A stretch of DNA of 64,000 nucleotides. It comes from CAYMTV01 sp964393525. Its GTDB lineage: Bacteria; Patescibacteriota; Microgenomatia; Daviesbacterales; UBA10151. The notes under the pieces are model-generated. The model was not told the DNA's origin and made no database searches. It was given only the letters and a program-made list of their open reading frames with translations. The first letter of the stretch is position 1. The number at the start of each line of letters is the position of its first letter. Location of the stretch: positions 80,692 to 144,691 of the forward strand of contig CAYMTV010000001.1 of NCBI GenBank assembly GCA_964393525.1, in the 5' to 3' direction. The position numbers and the translations under genes were made by a program. Below are positions 32,656 through 41,444 of this stretch, piece by piece.

Positions 32656-33543
32656 ATGCAAGACAAAAAACAAAAAGTACTTATTTATGGCGGAACTGGG
32701 CTTATAGGTTCAAGGATTTTAGAGCTTTTATCCAATGATTTTGAGTTTATCGCTCCAACACACGAAGAAGTTGACCTTTCAAATTTTGAAGCTGTTTCGG
32801 AAAATATTGCAACAAGCAAACCTGATCAAATTGTTTATGCAGCAGGATTTACGAACGTTGATTTAGCTGAGGATGAAAAGGACAAAGTTTTTCTTTTGAA
32901 TGCAGAGGTAGTTAGGGTAATCTCCGAAAGTGCGAATAATTTGAAAATCCCCTTACATTATCTATCAACCGATTATGTTTTTGACGGAACAAAAACCGAT
33001 TCTCCCTATACTGAATCTGACGCACCAAACCCTTTATCCGTTTATGCTAAAAGCAAAAGAGAAGGAGAGCTTGTAGCTTTAGGAACAAGCCCAAAAAATT
33101 CTGTCTTAAGACTGATTATGCCATATAGCGCAACTTACAAAAAAAAGCCCGATCTTGTAAGAACTTTTTTATCAAAATTAAGATCGGGTGAATCATTCCA
33201 AGTAGTTTCCAACCAAAATATTAATCCAATCTTTGTTGATGATTTTGTTTTTGGAGCCGCCGAAATTTTAAAAAGACATGCCTTTGGAATCTATCATCTG
33301 GCAGCTACAACCTATACAACACCCTTTGAGTTTGTAAAGCTTATTGCAAAGGAATTCGGGTTTGATTATCCTAGAGTTTCAGAAGCCAATTTTGAAGACT
33401 TTAGTAAGATAAGAAAAGCTCAAAGGCCGCAGCACTCATGGCTTAGTACCGATAAATTTAGAAAAGAAATTCACAAAGGTGTTTTACACAGTCTCGAAGA
33501 GGGTATCCAAATCTTTAAAGGACAACTTGAGAAAGGAGTTTAA
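32656..33543 (+). CDS. rfbD: dTDP-4-dehydrorhamnose reductase (RmlD)
   Basis: I take ATG 32656 as start (295 residues); a GTG three bases earlier is also in frame. This NADPH-dependent reductase finishes dTDP-L-rhamnose. Visible motifs are GGTGLIGSRIL at the N-terminus, the region AAGFTNVDLAEDEKD, and STDYVFDGTK (near 105) with YAKSKREGE supplying the Y-x3-K pair. It follows rfbC after four bases and abuts rmd by one base. The neighbouring genes complete the pathway. Confidence 0.94.
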   Translation: MQDKKQKVLIYGGTGLIGSRILELLSNDFEFIAPTHEEVDLSNFEAVSENIATSKPDQIVYAAGFTNVDLAEDEKDKVFLLNAEVVRVISESANNLKIPLHYLSTDYVFDGTKTDSPYTESDAPNPLSVYAKSKREGELVALGTSPKNSVLRLIMPYSATYKKKPDLVRTFLSKLRSGESFQVVSNQNINPIFVDDFVFGAAEILKRHAFGIYHLAATTYTTPFEFVKLIAKEFGFDYPRVSEANFEDFSKIRKAQRPQHSWLSTDKFRKEIHKGVLHSLEEGIQIFKGQLEKGV

Positions 33544-34484
33544 TGAAAATTTTTGTCACCGGTTCTGAAGGTTTTGTTGGACAACATTTAGTTGATTTAT
33601 TGAAAAAAGATCATTTTGTTATCGGCTTAAGCAGACAGGAAAAACTTGAACCCAAGGAAAATATTGAATACATAAACGGTGATATTTTGGATTCAAGTTT
33701 AATACCCCAAATTTTAGAAAAATATCGACCTGAGGCAATCATCCATCTGGCAGCGATTGCTGTTACCTGGTCCAAAGACTACGAACAACTTTTCTCCATA
33801 AATTTTATGGGTACATTAAACATTTTTGAAAGCGTACTTAAAGTTAAAGAAAAATCTGACTATGACCCTAAAGTAATTTATGTTTCTACAGCCGATGTCT
33901 ACGGAAAAACAACCAGTCCGGAAAATATCACCGAAGACGCACCTTTTTTTCCAATAAATCATTATGCCGTCAGTAAAGTTGCCGCCGACAGGTTAAGTTA
34001 CCAGTACAGCCAGACCAAAAAATTAAAAGTAGCAATTGCCAGGCCCTTTAATCACGCGGGTCCGGTACAAAAAAAAGGATTTTTTGTACCTGATATGGCC
34101 TCACAAATCGCAGGTCTTGAGAAAAGCCCGGATAAAAATGAATTATTTGTTGGCAATCTGCAGTCACAAAAAGATTTTTTGGATGTTCGGGATGTAGTCA
34201 AAGCTTATAAGGCACTAATTGAATCTGATTTTAAAAGCGGCGAAGCTTACAATATAAGCTCCGGAAAAGCGATTAAATTTGAAGATTTATTGAATACTTT
34301 ACTTAAGCTTTCTTCGAAAAAAATTACGGTAAAGCAGGATCCCGAAAGGATGAGATCAAGTGAAATTCCTCTTCTTGTGGGCAATAACACCAAGTTTACA
34401 AACCTGACCGGATGGCATCCTGAATACTCAATTGAACAAACTTTGGAAGATACATTAAATTACTGGCGTAGCTTAAAAGAGTAA
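33543..34484 (+). CDS. rmd: GDP-6-deoxy-D-mannose reductase (Rmd)
   Basis: The 313-residue short-chain dehydrogenase fits Rmd, which reduces GDP-4-keto-6-deoxy-mannose to GDP-D-rhamnose. Motifs are GSEGFVGQHL at the N-terminus, STADVYGK (near 118), YAVSKVAADRLS (Y-x3-K), RPFNHAGPVQ (near 166), and VGNLQSQKDFLDVRDVVKAY, all characteristic of this group. The partner Gmd is encoded next, after a probable terminator. The start overlaps the rfbD stop by one base. Alternatives such as a GDP-fucose-type epimerase/reductase are less likely given the RPFNHAGP motif. Confidence 0.88.
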   Translation: MKIFVTGSEGFVGQHLVDLLKKDHFVIGLSRQEKLEPKENIEYINGDILDSSLIPQILEKYRPEAIIHLAAIAVTWSKDYEQLFSINFMGTLNIFESVLKVKEKSDYDPKVIYVSTADVYGKTTSPENITEDAPFFPINHYAVSKVAADRLSYQYSQTKKLKVAIARPFNHAGPVQKKGFFVPDMASQIAGLEKSPDKNELFVGNLQSQKDFLDVRDVVKAYKALIESDFKSGEAYNISSGKAIKFEDLLNTLLKLSSKKITVKQDPERMRSSEIPLLVGNNTKFTNLTGWHPEYSIEQTLEDTLNYWRSLKE

Positions 34485-34512
34485 GGATCTGCTAGCAGAA
34501 CCTTGCCTTTTT
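34483..34512 (+). terminator. Probable rho-independent terminator after the rml-rmd operon
   Basis: AAGG-A-TCTG (34483-34490), loop CTAG, and CAGA-A-CCTT (34495-34504) form a near-perfect stem with one A-A mismatch, followed by GCC and five T bases at 34508-34512. It directly overlaps the rmd stop codon. Confidence 0.6.
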
Positions 34513-34569
34513 AAAACAAAATAAATAATAATAAGAAAGGTAGTTTCAAAAACGTAGACTTAATATCAT

Positions 34570-35595
34570 ATGTCGAAAAAAGCCTTAATCATTGGTGTTT
34601 CTTCGCAGGACGGATCTTACTTGGCGGACTTACTTTTATCTAAAGATTACGAGGTTATTGGAACTTTAAGAAGAAGTACTAGCTACTCAAAAGAGAACAT
34701 TGCCCATCTTTATGGCAAAATCATAATCGAAGCTGCTGATTTAATTGATTCGGAAAGCCTGGCACAGGTTATTAAAAAACATCAGCCCGATGAAGTTTAC
34801 AACATTGCAGCTCAATCCATCCCGGCAGACAGCTGGACCCACCCTTTTTATACGGCCGAAGTAACCGGACTTGGGATAGTCCGAGTAATGGAGGCAGCTA
34901 AGCATTTTGTACCAGAAGCCAGGGTTTATCAAGCAACAAGCCGGGAGGTTTTTGGTAATATAGAAGCTGAGTCTGCTAATGAAAATACCCCCTTAGATGC
35001 CAATAACCCTTATGGTATTGCCAAAGCTTATGCCCATATGATGATGCGTTGCTATAGGGAGTCTTATAATATGTTTGCCTGCGGTGGGTTTTTGTTTAAT
35101 CACGAAAGCCCAAGAAGAAGCCTTCATTTTGTTTCGAGAAAAATAACTGCTGCTGTGGCCTGTATTAAAAACAATGTCAAAAATCCTCCAATGAATGAAG
35201 CAGGAGAACCTTTGATTGACAAGGATGGTAAGGTTTATCTTGGTCTTTTAGATGCCAAAAGAGATTGGGGCTATGCCAAGGAGTACGTGGAGGCAATGTG
35301 GCTAATGCTGCAGCAGAACAAACCTAAGGATTATGTTATTGGTACTAATACAACCTATACAGTTAAGGATTTATGTAAAATTGCCTTTGAGCATGTGGGT
35401 TTAAACTGGGAAGACCACGTTGTGAGTAATGAAAAATTTATGAGGCCTACAGAAATTAAGGAGCTGAAAGGTGATTATTCACTTGCTAAAAAAGAATTGG
35501 GTTGGGAGCCAAAAATATCTTTTAAGGAGTTGATTAGACTTATGGTCGACGCCGACCTTGAAAGATTTCACAACGACTTAAAAATCATTGTCTAG
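34570..35595 (+). CDS. gmd: GDP-mannose 4,6-dehydratase (Gmd)
   Basis: The 341-residue enzyme converts GDP-D-mannose to GDP-4-keto-6-deoxy-mannose, the substrate of Rmd. It has IIGVSSQDGSYLADLLL (the glycine motif is GVSSQDG), LRRSTSY, AAQSIPADSW, the catalytic TSREVFGN (near 128) and NPYGIAKAYAHMM with the Y-x3-K pair. FNHESPRRSLHFVSRKIT (near 180) is the hallmark of Gmd. Small departures from common forms are the TSRE order in place of STSE. It lies 85 bases after rmd, beyond a terminator-like hairpin, so it may be expressed separately. Confidence 0.93.
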   Translation: MSKKALIIGVSSQDGSYLADLLLSKDYEVIGTLRRSTSYSKENIAHLYGKIIIEAADLIDSESLAQVIKKHQPDEVYNIAAQSIPADSWTHPFYTAEVTGLGIVRVMEAAKHFVPEARVYQATSREVFGNIEAESANENTPLDANNPYGIAKAYAHMMMRCYRESYNMFACGGFLFNHESPRRSLHFVSRKITAAVACIKNNVKNPPMNEAGEPLIDKDGKVYLGLLDAKRDWGYAKEYVEAMWLMLQQNKPKDYVIGTNTTYTVKDLCKIAFEHVGLNWEDHVVSNEKFMRPTEIKELKGDYSLAKKELGWEPKISFKELIRLMVDADLERFHNDLKIIV

Positions 35596-35612
35596 ATACT
35601 GCATTTTATCCA

Positions 35613-35641
35613 TTGCGCAAGATTAAATTATCAAATACAAT
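35613..35641 (+). promoter_or_regulatory. Promoter of the GT2-GtrA gene
   Basis: TTGCGC at 35613-35618, a 17-base spacer and TACAAT at 35636-35641 end nine bases before the ATG at 35651. Confidence 0.5.
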
Positions 35642-35650
35642 CGTTCCTGT

Positions 35651-36841
35651 ATGGAAAAAATTAAAAAGGTTGTAATCCTTTTGCCTACATATAACGAAAA
35701 AGACAATATTGAAAAATTTGTTAAGGAAGTTTTGATTCAGGAAGCTAATTGCCCTGGCTGGAAATTCGAAATTTTGATTGTAGACAGCCACTCACCGGAT
35801 GGAACGGGGGAGATTGCCAAAAAACTTGCCTCCAAAAACTCTAAAATCCATGTTTTGGAAGTGGGAAGAGGATTAGGTGTCGCACTAATAGAAGGGCATC
35901 AATACGCACTTAAACGGTTTAATCCGGATGCACTGGCTCAACTGGATGCGGATTCGCAGGTTGATGCAATTGTGTTGCCAAAATTGCTTAATGCTTTAGA
36001 TGAAGGTTTCGATTTGGCGCTTGGTTCAAGATTTGTCCCGGGCGGCAAAAACCAGTTGTCTTTTTTAAGAAGAGTATTTAGCAAAGGAGCATCTTTAGTT
36101 TACAGGATTTTGGTTGGGCCTTTTAATATTAAGGAAGTAACAAATTCAGCCAGGGCTTTTACTCCCGAACTTTTTAAAAAAATCAATTTAAGAAGACTAC
36201 CCTGGAAGGAGCCAACCTTTATTATTCAACCGGCATTCTTAAATGAGGCAATAAGAGCCGGTGCAAAATATAAAGAGGTACCTCTAACTTTCAAAGACCG
36301 GCTAGAAGGTTACTCGAAAAATAAAGTTTTTAACTACACCTATGATGTCATAACTTATTCAATAGATGCCAGATTGAATAAGTTGGGAATAAACTTTCCC
36401 TTTTTTTACTTTACCAGAAGAGCCAAAACTATCGTTAAATTTGGCCTGGTTGGGTTTACCGGAACGGTAGTGGATTTTTTCTTTTACAAAGTTTTTATTA
36501 ATAGTCTTGGATTTACACCTGCCACAGCCAAGGGAGTATCTGCTGAAATTGCGATACTCAACAATTTTTTACTAAATAATTTCTGGACTTTTAGATACCG
36601 CAAGACAAAGACCAATATCTGGCAGAAGTTAGGTATCTTTAACCTTGTCAGCTTAGGGGGTTTGGTATTAGGTGTGCTAACTGTCAAGTTTTTACACTCA
36701 ATTTATGGAGATGGTTTTGTTACAATCTTTGGGAAATCCATTGCTTTTAATAACTTTTATTTCTTCGCAACTATACCTCCAGTAATGCTCTGGAATTTTA
36801 CCGTTAATCATTTTATAACCTGGAGACACCGCGAGGATTAA
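35651..36841 (+). CDS. DPM-like GT2 glycosyltransferase fused to a GtrA-type membrane domain
   Basis: The 396-residue protein combines a soluble GT2 domain (about 1-240) with a C-terminal GtrA-like domain of four helices (about 262-393). GT2 motifs are LLPTYNEKDNI, VDSHSPDGT, and D-x-D in QLDADSQVD (near residue 99). The GtrA part shows KFGLVGFTGTVVDFFFY, NNFLLNNFWTFRY and the final NHFITW. DPM-like enzymes make polyprenyl-phosphate-linked mannose or glucose, and GtrA domains are thought to help move such lipids across the membrane. Fusion of the two supports synthesis and flipping of one donor lipid. Confidence 0.92.
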   Translation: MEKIKKVVILLPTYNEKDNIEKFVKEVLIQEANCPGWKFEILIVDSHSPDGTGEIAKKLASKNSKIHVLEVGRGLGVALIEGHQYALKRFNPDALAQLDADSQVDAIVLPKLLNALDEGFDLALGSRFVPGGKNQLSFLRRVFSKGASLVYRILVGPFNIKEVTNSARAFTPELFKKINLRRLPWKEPTFIIQPAFLNEAIRAGAKYKEVPLTFKDRLEGYSKNKVFNYTYDVITYSIDARLNKLGINFPFFYFTRRAKTIVKFGLVGFTGTVVDFFFYKVFINSLGFTPATAKGVSAEIAILNNFLLNNFWTFRYRKTKTNIWQKLGIFNLVSLGGLVLGVLTVKFLHSIYGDGFVTIFGKSIAFNNFYFFATIPPVMLWNFTVNHFITWRHRED

Positions 36842-37092
36842 GATTTTTTACCCTTCTTTTTCGGCTTTTCCCCTCTACCCTGAGCTATTTTTCTAATTAC
36901 CTCTGTTTCCTTTTGAACCAAATCAAGCATCTTTCCGCCTTGTTTTTTTATTTCCCCAATTATTTTCTCTGCCTTTTTCCTGTTTTTATCATCGGCCATT
37001 GCAATTGAACCTGCTGCAACTGCAGCTCCAATAGCAGCACCTATTAAACCTGCTGCGACAGCACCGACATCTCTCTTTTTATCCTCCGCCAT
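36838..37092 (-). CDS. Small Gly/Ala-helix, Lys-rich protein (YtxH-like)
   Basis: I choose ATG 37092 (84 residues) because a very strong GGAGGTGA site lies at 37107-37100, seven bases upstream. The product has a glycine/alanine-rich helix (VGAVAAGLIGAAIGAAVAAG, about 9-28) followed by a basic, amphipathic region ending KKKGKKS. This resembles YtxH-type stress or general envelope proteins, but the match is weak. It overlaps the GT2-GtrA gene by four bases at the 3' ends. It is one of the few genes in the window with a full Shine-Dalgarno sequence. Confidence 0.78.
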   Translation of the reverse strand: MAEDKKRDVGAVAAGLIGAAIGAAVAAGSIAMADDKNRKKAEKIIGEIKKQGGKMLDLVQKETEVIRKIAQGRGEKPKKKGKKS

Positions 37093-37162
37093 ATTTATTT
37101 CACCTCCATCTATTGATGAGCTAATTTTAGGATTTTGCAATAAAAAATCAAGAGGCCTTCTT

Positions 37163-37999
37163 TTAAGTAAGTAGTAATAATCCTAAAATAGTAACTATAG
37201 AGCCAACGATCTTTCTTAATATGTTTTCTTTTTCCCTGAGGATGAAAATTCCCATCAAAACTGAAACAATCAGCATTCCCTGATAAATTGCATTAGTAAT
37301 GCTGGCTGAACCATGTTTTAAAGCGAATAAAAGTAAATACACTGAGATTACATTTACTGCAGTGGCAAAAATTTTTATTGGTAAATCTTTTTTTAATGCT
37401 ATAATAATTCTCGATTTAGTGTTTTTCATGTAAAGAGGAAATAAAAAGATTGACGGGAAAGCTGCAATAAACATCACTACAGGAATTGAAGCAAAGTCAG
37501 TAAGCATCTTTAAGAAAATGACATTTAGGGCAATTATTACTGCCCCCAGATTGGCATAAATTGCTCCTTTATCCAAAAAGAAATGTTTGGGAGAAACTGC
37601 AATACTAAGCCCCAAAAATAAAACTAAAATTCCTAAATACTCCTGGCCCATCAGTCTTTCTCCTATAAAGAAAAATGCAAAGGCTGGTATCCAAATTGCC
37701 CTTGTTCTGGAAAGAATTGATGATATCGACAGATGGCTGTATGCATGCATTTTCATAATCATATAAATACCGGCAAATTCGGTAAGCCCAAGGAGAACAA
37801 AAAGGATAGCAGACTCATGGGTGACTACAATTTTAAAATCAAAAAGAGCCAGGAATAAAAAAATTACCGCTCTTGTAATTTCGAAAAACCAAGCAAAGGA
37901 AACCTCGTCTTGCTCATCTTTTAGATAAAACCTGCTTAAGAAGTTAAATAGATTAGAGGCAAGGCCGCCAAGTGCTGCATAGATGATCCAAATCGGCAT
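37163..37999 (-). CDS. EamA/DMT-family transporter-like membrane protein
   Basis: The 278-residue protein has about ten helices in two similar halves, the plan of EamA-type drug/metabolite transporters. Motif-like stretches are SRTRAIWIPAFAFFFIGERL (end of half one) and NAIYQGMLIVSVLMGIFILREKE (end of half two, family-typical glutamate before a charged loop). Some members move undecaprenyl-linked aminoarabinose or related lipids (ArnE/F type), which would suit this glycan region, but substrate is not determined. It begins five bases after the preceding membrane GT gene stop. Confidence 0.86.
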   Translation of the reverse strand: MPIWIIYAALGGLASNLFNFLSRFYLKDEQDEVSFAWFFEITRAVIFLFLALFDFKIVVTHESAILFVLLGLTEFAGIYMIMKMHAYSHLSISSILSRTRAIWIPAFAFFFIGERLMGQEYLGILVLFLGLSIAVSPKHFFLDKGAIYANLGAVIIALNVIFLKMLTDFASIPVVMFIAAFPSIFLFPLYMKNTKSRIIIALKKDLPIKIFATAVNVISVYLLLFALKHGSASITNAIYQGMLIVSVLMGIFILREKENILRKIVGSIVTILGLLLLT

Positions 38000-38004
38000 A
38001 AAAA

Positions 38005-39165
38005 TCAGTTAAAAGTTTCTAAGTTAGGAATAGGAGCGGTATTAGAAAGTATGAAATTTTGGGCATATAGATAAATTGCTAAAACAACTGTTAGAAGAAC
38101 AATTCTGAATTCTTTTGATGTAAGAATTTTTTCAAAAGCAATTAATGCAAAAGGAAATATAGGGAGCACATATCTGCTAATATCTCTATGAGCCACAAAC
38201 GCAGATGCGCTCATAAATGTAAAAACAAAAAAAGCTAGGGGATAAAGTTTTTGTTTTATAAGTAGAATTCCAGAGAGAAAGCCCAAAAGATAGATGTATA
38301 CCACATCCTCAAGCCAAATATCGCCTACCCAATACTGCATCTTATTAAAAATTTGGTAGGGAGGAAAAAACAGGTGAATATTATCTCCGCTCTTAAAGTA
38401 TGCAAAAAAATCTCCATAAGAGTAATTGAATAGCAGGAATACTCCCACTAAACCAGTTGGTATTAAAGAAAGAGGAAAGTATAAACGAAGTTTTTCTACG
38501 AATAAAAAATTAAGCTTAAAATTGTTTCGATTTTTCCAAAGTAGATAGAGTGATAATGCAATAAAGAGTAAAATCCCTGGGGGTCTTGTGATTTGGGCAA
38601 AAAAACCAAAAATCCCTGTAAGTAAAATATCTGAAAATTTTTTGGATTCTTCAAACTTGAGAAAAAAGTAAAAAGCCATAATTACAAAAAAGATAAAAGT
38701 AGGCTCCGAAGACCCCACGCTATGCACAATAACCCAACGCGCAGGCAAAATGAGAAATATTAAAGAAAGCAAGAGGGGGTGATTTGTGAGTTTAAAATTT
38801 CTGACAAGAAAGTAAAACGCAACCAAGGATGCAAATGTAAAAATTAGAGAAACAAAAAGCATGGATTTTAAAAAACCCAGTATTGGTGCAAACAGTAAGA
38901 TGAAAATTGAAAACCCGGGAAAATGTGATGCAAAATAGCCGGCAGGAAGTGACTGCGGTAAAGCCGCTATAAGGTCCGGATTATAAAAGGATTTGGCAAT
39001 AATAATATACTCTAATCCGTCAAAATTTCGATAAATTGTATTAAAGCCTTCTGAAAAATCCAATCCAAAAAGATTAATTCTAAAAATATGCGGAAGCCAA
39101 ATTAAAAAGGTCAGGCCAATCAGGGAGGAAAATAAAATCAATAAGTCTTTGTAAGGTTTAGCCAT
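38005..39165 (-). CDS. GT-C-like membrane glycosyltransferase (PIG-V/mannosyltransferase-like)
   Basis: The 386-residue protein has about nine helices. The first outer loop ends with YRNFDGLEYIIIAKSFY (D near residue 49), similar to the W-D/Y-x2-IA motif of PIG-V-type and related mannosyltransferases. SHFPGFSIFILLFAP follows. A second loop holds the YSYGDFFAYFKSGDNIHLF segment. Such enzymes use polyprenyl-phosphate mannose. It heads a minus-strand pair with the DMT transporter and is divergent from the GT2 gene at 39214. Family is likely, exact activity unknown. Confidence 0.8.
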   Translation of the reverse strand: MAKPYKDLLILFSSLIGLTFLIWLPHIFRINLFGLDFSEGFNTIYRNFDGLEYIIIAKSFYNPDLIAALPQSLPAGYFASHFPGFSIFILLFAPILGFLKSMLFVSLIFTFASLVAFYFLVRNFKLTNHPLLLSLIFLILPARWVIVHSVGSSEPTFIFFVIMAFYFFLKFEESKKFSDILLTGIFGFFAQITRPPGILLFIALSLYLLWKNRNNFKLNFLFVEKLRLYFPLSLIPTGLVGVFLLFNYSYGDFFAYFKSGDNIHLFFPPYQIFNKMQYWVGDIWLEDVVYIYLLGFLSGILLIKQKLYPLAFFVFTFMSASAFVAHRDISRYVLPIFPFALIAFEKILTSKEFRIVLLTVVLAIYLYAQNFILSNTAPIPNLETFN

Positions 39166-39201
39166 AATGCTTCTTACTACTAATCAAAGCTAAATTTATG
39201 T

Positions 39202-39207
39202 TAGCAT
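39202..39207 (+). promoter_or_regulatory. Extended -10, leaderless promoter of the 39214 GT2 gene
   Basis: TGT-TAGCAT ends six bases before the ATG at 39214. On the other strand the same region reads TGC-TAACAT, which may serve the divergent gene. Confidence 0.45.
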
Positions 39208-39213
39208 ATTAGC

Positions 39214-39927
39214 ATGCCTGCAAACAATTTTTTAAAGATCGAACTGACGCTGTTTTTCCCGGCATTTAATGAGGAAAAAAATATTTCTCAGACAATACTT
39301 TCGGCCAATGATGTTTTAAGTAATCTTGGGCTTAAGAATTTTGAGTTAATAGTTGTCGATGACGGCTCGGTTGATGAAACAGCCGGAGTGGTTGACCATA
39401 TAGCCAAAAAAAATCCGTCGGTAAAACTTATCAGTCATGCAAGAAACTTAGGTTACGGACATGCGCTCAAAACCGGATTCAGATCAGCCAGGAGTCCATG
39501 GGTGGCCTTTGTGGATTCAGACGGGCAGTTTGATATTTCAGAGATTGATAAATTCCTGGAAAAAACTAATGAAGCAGACTATATACTAGGCTACAGGTTA
39601 AACCGGGCGGATTCATTTTTGAGAAAAATCTACACATTCGGCTGGAAGACTTTGGCTCAGATCCTTTTGGGGCTTACAGTAAAAGATTATTCCTGCGGTT
39701 TTAAACTAATTAAAAAAAGCGCCTATGAAGCGGTTCTTCCGCTTGAAGCAGCGGAGAAAGTTACCCAGATTGAACTACTGGTAAAAGCTAAAAGAAAAGG
39801 TTTTAAATTTGCAGAAGTTGGTGTTCACCATTACCCAAGAAAATTTGGTACTCCGACAGGCGCAAAGATTAAAGTTGTTGTAAAAAGTGTTATTGACATT
39901 TTTCGACTTTGGTGGAAGCTAAGATGA
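39214..39927 (+). CDS. DPM-like family 2 glycosyltransferase
   Basis: The 237-residue enzyme has the compact GT2 domain only: LFFPAFNEEKNI (near residue 14), VVDDGSVDET (near 48), and FVDSDGQFD (D-x-D near 106), then DYILGYRLNRAD and SCGFKLIKKSAYE. These features match the Alg5/DPM group that charges polyprenyl phosphate with a hexose. The downstream gene, a GT-C enzyme, overlaps it by four bases (ATGA), so the donor-making and donor-using enzymes are probably made together. Confidence 0.9.
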   Translation: MPANNFLKIELTLFFPAFNEEKNISQTILSANDVLSNLGLKNFELIVVDDGSVDETAGVVDHIAKKNPSVKLISHARNLGYGHALKTGFRSARSPWVAFVDSDGQFDISEIDKFLEKTNEADYILGYRLNRADSFLRKIYTFGWKTLAQILLGLTVKDYSCGFKLIKKSAYEAVLPLEAAEKVTQIELLVKAKRKGFKFAEVGVHHYPRKFGTPTGAKIKVVVKSVIDIFRLWWKLR

Positions 39928-41444
39928 ATTGGATTAAAAATAACAGACTGGAATTTTTAGTAATAATCATAATCCTATCTTTGAGCGCTTTCATGCGCTT
40001 TTATAAGATTGATCAGTATATGACTTTTCTGGGGGATGAAGGCAGAGATGTACTGGTAATTAAAAAGATTTTAGAGCAATTTGATTTGCCGCTACTTGGT
40101 CCTCCAACATCAGTTGGGAATATGTATTTAGGTCCTCTTTACTACTATATGATGGCAATTCCCATGGCAATTTTTTGGCTAAATCCGGTTGCCGCGGCCG
40201 GAATGGTGGCAGCAATAGGGACAGCAACCGTTGGTTTAATCTATTATTTAAGCCGAAAGTGGTTTGGGATGGCAGCTGCCATAATTGCCTCAGTTTTATA
40301 TTCTTTCTCTCCGGTTAATGTTTATTATTCTATGTCCTCATGGAACCCAAACCCTGCACCTTTTTTTACCCTGCTGATCTTTTTAGGATTATACAAAGCT
40401 TATAAAAGTAATAATTACTTATGGATGATACTTGTGGGTACGGCTTTTGCTTTTGCTCTGCAAATGCATTACTTAACCCTGATACTTCTTCCGATAATAG
40501 TTGTTTTATTTTTTTATGATAGCTCTCTTAATAGAAAAGAAAAAGTAAAAATTAAAAATAAGCGTTTAGGAACGACTGCGGGAATTTTAGTTTTTCTTAC
40601 CCTAATGTCTCCTCTGGTTATATTTGATTTGAAACATAATCTGATGAATTACCGGGCAGTAACAACATTCTTTTTTGGGGACAGAGCAACAACCGTCAAC
40701 TTAAACATTTTTAATACTGTCGAAAGAATTATTCCAATATATCAAAAAAATTTAATAGCAAGTTATATAACAGGGGACAATATGATATTAGTTACTCTGG
40801 TTTCTCTATTGGTACTAATTCCTGTTTTAATAACCCTTTTCAACCTAATTAAGAGAAGAAGCGAAAACTGGCCCAATGTTGCATTATCGTTTTGGTTGAT
40901 AACCGGGATTATGGGGCTTGCACTGTACAAGCAATCAATCTTTGACCACTACTTGGGATTTCTAAACCCTGTCCCCTTTATTATAATTGGTTCGTTAACA
41001 ACCTTAGGCAGATATACTTCAAAATATTTTAAGGAAAATATTTTAATAATGTCTATTGTGGCACTAAGCGCGGTTATAGCAATTATTAACTTACAACGAA
41101 GCCCTCTACTAAAACCTCCTAACAACCAGCTTCAGAAAACTCAAGATGTAACCCGGTTTGTAATTGCGCAATCCGCTGATAAACCTTTTAATTTTGCTTT
41201 GATTGCTAAAAGTAATTATGATGCAGCTTATCAATTTTATTTTGAACAATTTAACCATAAACCCAAACAAGTACCGTTTGACATTACCGAGCAGTTATTT
41301 GTTGTCTGTGAAGATCCTATCTGCGAGCCAATTAATCATCCAAAATATGAAATAGCTGCCTTTGGATGGTCTAAAATAGAATCTGTAAAGGAATTTGGCG
41401 GAGTAAAAGTTTATAAATTAATACATAACCGTCCGGACAAATAA
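39924..41444 (+). CDS. GT-C membrane glycosyltransferase (ArnT/RgtA-like) with D-E-x-RD motif
   Basis: I use ATG 39924, which overlaps the GT2 stop by four bases (506 residues); a TTG at 39909 is the longer option. The first outer loop shows LGDEGRDVLVIKK (near residue 40), then LLGPPTS and YLGPLYYYM, and further on SWNPNPAPFF, all conserved in the paralogues at 12208 and 54824. About ten helices precede a soluble C-terminal domain. It should transfer a sugar from a polyprenyl-phosphate carrier to an exported acceptor. The next gene starts within the stop codon (TAATG). Confidence 0.89.
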   Translation: MNWIKNNRLEFLVIIIILSLSAFMRFYKIDQYMTFLGDEGRDVLVIKKILEQFDLPLLGPPTSVGNMYLGPLYYYMMAIPMAIFWLNPVAAAGMVAAIGTATVGLIYYLSRKWFGMAAAIIASVLYSFSPVNVYYSMSSWNPNPAPFFTLLIFLGLYKAYKSNNYLWMILVGTAFAFALQMHYLTLILLPIIVVLFFYDSSLNRKEKVKIKNKRLGTTAGILVFLTLMSPLVIFDLKHNLMNYRAVTTFFFGDRATTVNLNIFNTVERIIPIYQKNLIASYITGDNMILVTLVSLLVLIPVLITLFNLIKRRSENWPNVALSFWLITGIMGLALYKQSIFDHYLGFLNPVPFIIIGSLTTLGRYTSKYFKENILIMSIVALSAVIAIINLQRSPLLKPPNNQLQKTQDVTRFVIAQSADKPFNFALIAKSNYDAAYQFYFEQFNHKPKQVPFDITEQLFVVCEDPICEPINHPKYEIAAFGWSKIESVKEFGGVKVYKLIHNRPDK

